From NCBI GenBank assembly GCA_023418505.1, contig JAEZZR010000007.1, forward strand, positions 62,001-126,000: a stretch of DNA of 64,000 bases. The letters run 5' to 3'. This DNA comes from Actinomycetes bacterium (GTDB lineage: Bacteria > Actinomycetota > Actinomycetes > Mycobacteriales > Mycobacteriaceae). Position 1 is the first letter of the stretch, and every line of letters starts with the position of its first letter. Below are positions 62,310-64,000 of the stretch, piece by piece. The notes beneath the pieces were generated by a model, which did no database searches, was not told the origin of the DNA, and worked only from the letters and a program-made list of their open reading frames with translations. The position numbers and the translations under genes are program-made.

Positions 62310-63821
62310 ATCGGCATACAGAAACGGATCGTAGTATTTTCCGCACCACTCCCAGACCGGTTGCGCATCGTATTTGCGATCCTGTTCCACTGTGATCTGC
62401 TGTAACTGTTGCAGAGTTTTTCGGCCGTGAATCTGCTGATGGATCGCGCGATTGGCTTCCGCTGTAGACACAATCACATCGATGACCGTGTCGAACTGGG
62501 ACAACAAATCAAAATCGGTAAACCTGAGTAGCGTCCAACCATGGCGCACCAGGTAATTGCCCTTCCATCTGTCCCGGATAAACGTTTGGTTTATTTCGTA
62601 TTCGGATGGTTGCGGGGAATAGGTGTCGTCGTTAGCTAAATCTGAAATCTGTTCTTCGTTAGTGGTTGCCTTCCCGTACCCCGCGCTCCGATCCCCGAGC
62701 ACGGACGGCTCTGCAACCGCTGAACCCGGGATCATCGAACCTGGCATCACCGAACCTGGCTGGTGGTAGCGCAGACTGTCGAGCTCCACGACCACGCGCT
62801 CATCCGGCAACACGTGATCGCAACAATAACCGCCGATCATCTCGTTCGTGAGCACCCGAAACCCGCGCGCACGCACCGCCGCCGCCACCCGACGCTCATG
62901 CGAGCTCGCATACCCCACATTCGCCGCTGCTAGCAGCAACTCCGCGAGCCGCCGGTGATTCGCCGGCAGCGCCGCCACATGGCTCTTCGCCATCCGATAC
63001 CCGCGCACACCCCGATACGTGGCGTCGAGGACCTGCAACACCCTCTCGAGCACCCCGGGATTGATGATCGGTTGCGTGGTGTTCTGCTCTCCGTTTGTTC
63101 GCTTTTCGGTGCTTGGCTTTACGACGTAATTAGCCACCTGCTCTTCCAGCTGCCTGCTATCCTCCTGAGCACTCTCAGCGAGGAGGAAATCCACGGCTGC
63201 CCAGATCGGAAGTTCAACTCGTAGTGTTTGTCCGAGTAGCTGTGGCGGGGTCTGTACTGAAGGCTGCGCTGAACTCCTGCGATTTCCTCGAGCATCACCA
63301 ACCACTATCCGCCCCTTCCCTGCACCTATCCGCCCCTTCCCCGCACCTATCACACCTGCCCCGGATGCCACTTCGATTGTCGGACGCGCGCTCCTGCGAA
63401 TCACAAACTCGGGTCTCTCCGCATGACGCTGATCCACCGGCCGAGCACACCGCACCGGCAGCGTAATCGGAGAATTCAGAATTATCTGAAAAGCCGTCGT
63501 ACCCGTAAACCAAATATCCGGAAATCTCCTGGTCAAGAGGTTAGGAAGATCCTGCTCGCAAAATCCTTCCGCGACATAAAGCCCCGCATAAATCTTGTGC
63601 AAATACCCATCGCGCAACAACAGCGAAATCTGGTTGCGATTCACCCCGAGCGCCGTCAGCTCCTGCTTCGTCCACCCCGACCGCTGCCCCACAATCGCCA
63701 CTGCCATCTCCGATGCGCGCCGCTTAGGTGTCTTCGAATCCTCACGCCGGTAGATGGGCGGCACCCCTTGCGTACCCCGCGTTGTCTGCACATGATTTCC
63801 TGCGTTCAATCCATTGCTCAC
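62304..63821 (-). CDS. AbiEi-like winged-helix protein with DUF559 nuclease fold
   Basis: 505 residues. Residues about 38-95 are an AbiEi-type winged helix (WTKQELTALGVNRNQISLLL, LHKIYAGLYV). C-terminal half is a DUF559, PD-(D/E)XK-like domain: SSHERRVAAAVRARGF, YCCDHVLPDERVVVELDSL, then DRWKGNYLVRHGWTLLRFTDFDLL. Glu, Asp and ExD residues are kept, so nuclease activity is possible. A 50-residue insert splits the domain, and a 21-bp tandem repeat (63306-63347) encodes RIGAGKG twice. GTG start at 63821 is uncertain. Confidence 0.8.
   Translation of the reverse strand: MSNGLNAGNHVQTTRGTQGVPPIYRREDSKTPKRRASEMAVAIVGQRSGWTKQELTALGVNRNQISLLLRDGYLHKIYAGLYVAEGFCEQDLPNLLTRRFPDIWFTGTTAFQIILNSPITLPVRCARPVDQRHAERPEFVIRRSARPTIEVASGAGVIGAGKGRIGAGKGRIVVGDARGNRRSSAQPSVQTPPQLLGQTLRVELPIWAAVDFLLAESAQEDSRQLEEQVANYVVKPSTEKRTNGEQNTTQPIINPGVLERVLQVLDATYRGVRGYRMAKSHVAALPANHRRLAELLLAAANVGYASSHERRVAAAVRARGFRVLTNEMIGGYCCDHVLPDERVVVELDSLRYHQPGSVMPGSMIPGSAVAEPSVLGDRSAGYGKATTNEEQISDLANDDTYSPQPSEYEINQTFIRDRWKGNYLVRHGWTLLRFTDFDLLSQFDTVIDVIVSTAEANRAIHQQIHGRKTLQQLQQITVEQDRKYDAQPVWEWCGKYYDPFLYADP
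63306..63347. repeat. 21-bp tandem repeat in the DUF559 gene
   Basis: Units 63306-63326 and 63327-63347 differ by one base. In frame they encode the heptapeptide RIGAGKG twice in a linker between the two domains. Confidence 0.85.
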
Positions 63822-64000
63822 GCCCTTAATAGACGTTCGTTACCTCCGATTGGTTCGCGCCTTACGACGGTTGTTATCCGAAGGATGCACAATGCACAGC
63901 AACAACGCCTCCAATCAGCTGTTTCAGCAGGAAATACTGTGCAACCTGCACCCTAAGGATGCGTATCCGCACAACAAACACACCTCTACACTGCGATTTC
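63822..64000. other. Right edge, no gene recognised
   Basis: 179 bases. It should hold the upstream region of the DUF559 gene. I see no open frame with family likeness, no tRNA and no terminator. Confidence 0.5.

Noticed and set aside
1..64000. tRNA, rRNA, CRISPR, insertion sequences or prophage
   Set aside because: No cloverleaf, spaced repeat array, transposase or phage gene could be recognised; xerC is the housekeeping recombinase.

Overview
This 64 kb window looks like the chromosome of a Corynebacterium (phylum Actinomycetota) of moderate GC content. The evidence is gene order more than any single gene. The blocks cdsA-frr-pyrH-tsf-rpsB, xerC-dprA-yifB-yraN-DUF2469-rnhB-lepB-rplS, trmD-rimM-rpsP, ffh-glnK-amtB-ftsY, smc-acyP-mutM-rnc-DUF177-sepIVA, coaD-rsmD-recG-DAK2-ung-thiL-DUF3515-ddl-gpsA-mutT1 and leuDC-ltbR are the order expected of Corynebacterium and related Mycobacteriales. 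The species cannot be fixed from the sequence alone.

Positions 1-51.7 kb are mostly housekeeping genes and mostly on the minus strand. They cover phospholipid synthesis (cdsA), translation (frr, tsf, rpsB, rplS, rpsP, rimM, trmD), UMP kinase, DNA recombination and uptake-type genes (xerC, dprA, yifB), RNase HII, signal peptidase I, Tex, a PAP2 phosphatase and a TrhA/hemolysin III protein. After a plus-strand acyltransferase with an SGNH domain come the SRP pair ffh/ftsY around a PII/ammonium transporter pair, an ABC-2 exporter, smc, a sodium:amino-acid symporter coupled to acylphosphatase, base-excision repair (mutM, ung), rnc, the septation protein SepIVA, CoA and thiamine cofactor genes, recG, a DAK2 protein, ddl, gpsA, a Nudix-histidine phosphatase fusion and leuCD with its divergent IclR regulator. 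Several minus-strand hairpins followed by U-tracts mark operon ends.

Positions 51.7-63.8 kb are accessory. An MFS transporter is fused by a one-base overlap to the IclR gene. Two membrane protein genes follow (DUF421 and an unknown). Then comes a carbohydrate locus: an RpiR-type regulator, an EIICB permease of the glucoside PTS with two nearly identical EIIB domains, and a divergent operon of an endonuclease/exonuclease/phosphatase-fold protein and two GH13 alpha-glucosidases. The second glucosidase lacks its C-terminal beta domain and ends in a 20-bp tandem duplication. A two-domain protein (AbiEi-like winged helix plus DUF559 nuclease fold) closes the window.

The most notable signals are the PTS/EEP/GH13 locus with its duplicated EIIB, the missing glnD next to glnK, a recurrent pattern of in-frame short tandem repeats in five different genes, and several unassigned perfect hairpins in intergenic DNA. 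No tRNA, rRNA, CRISPR array, insertion sequence or prophage was recognised.
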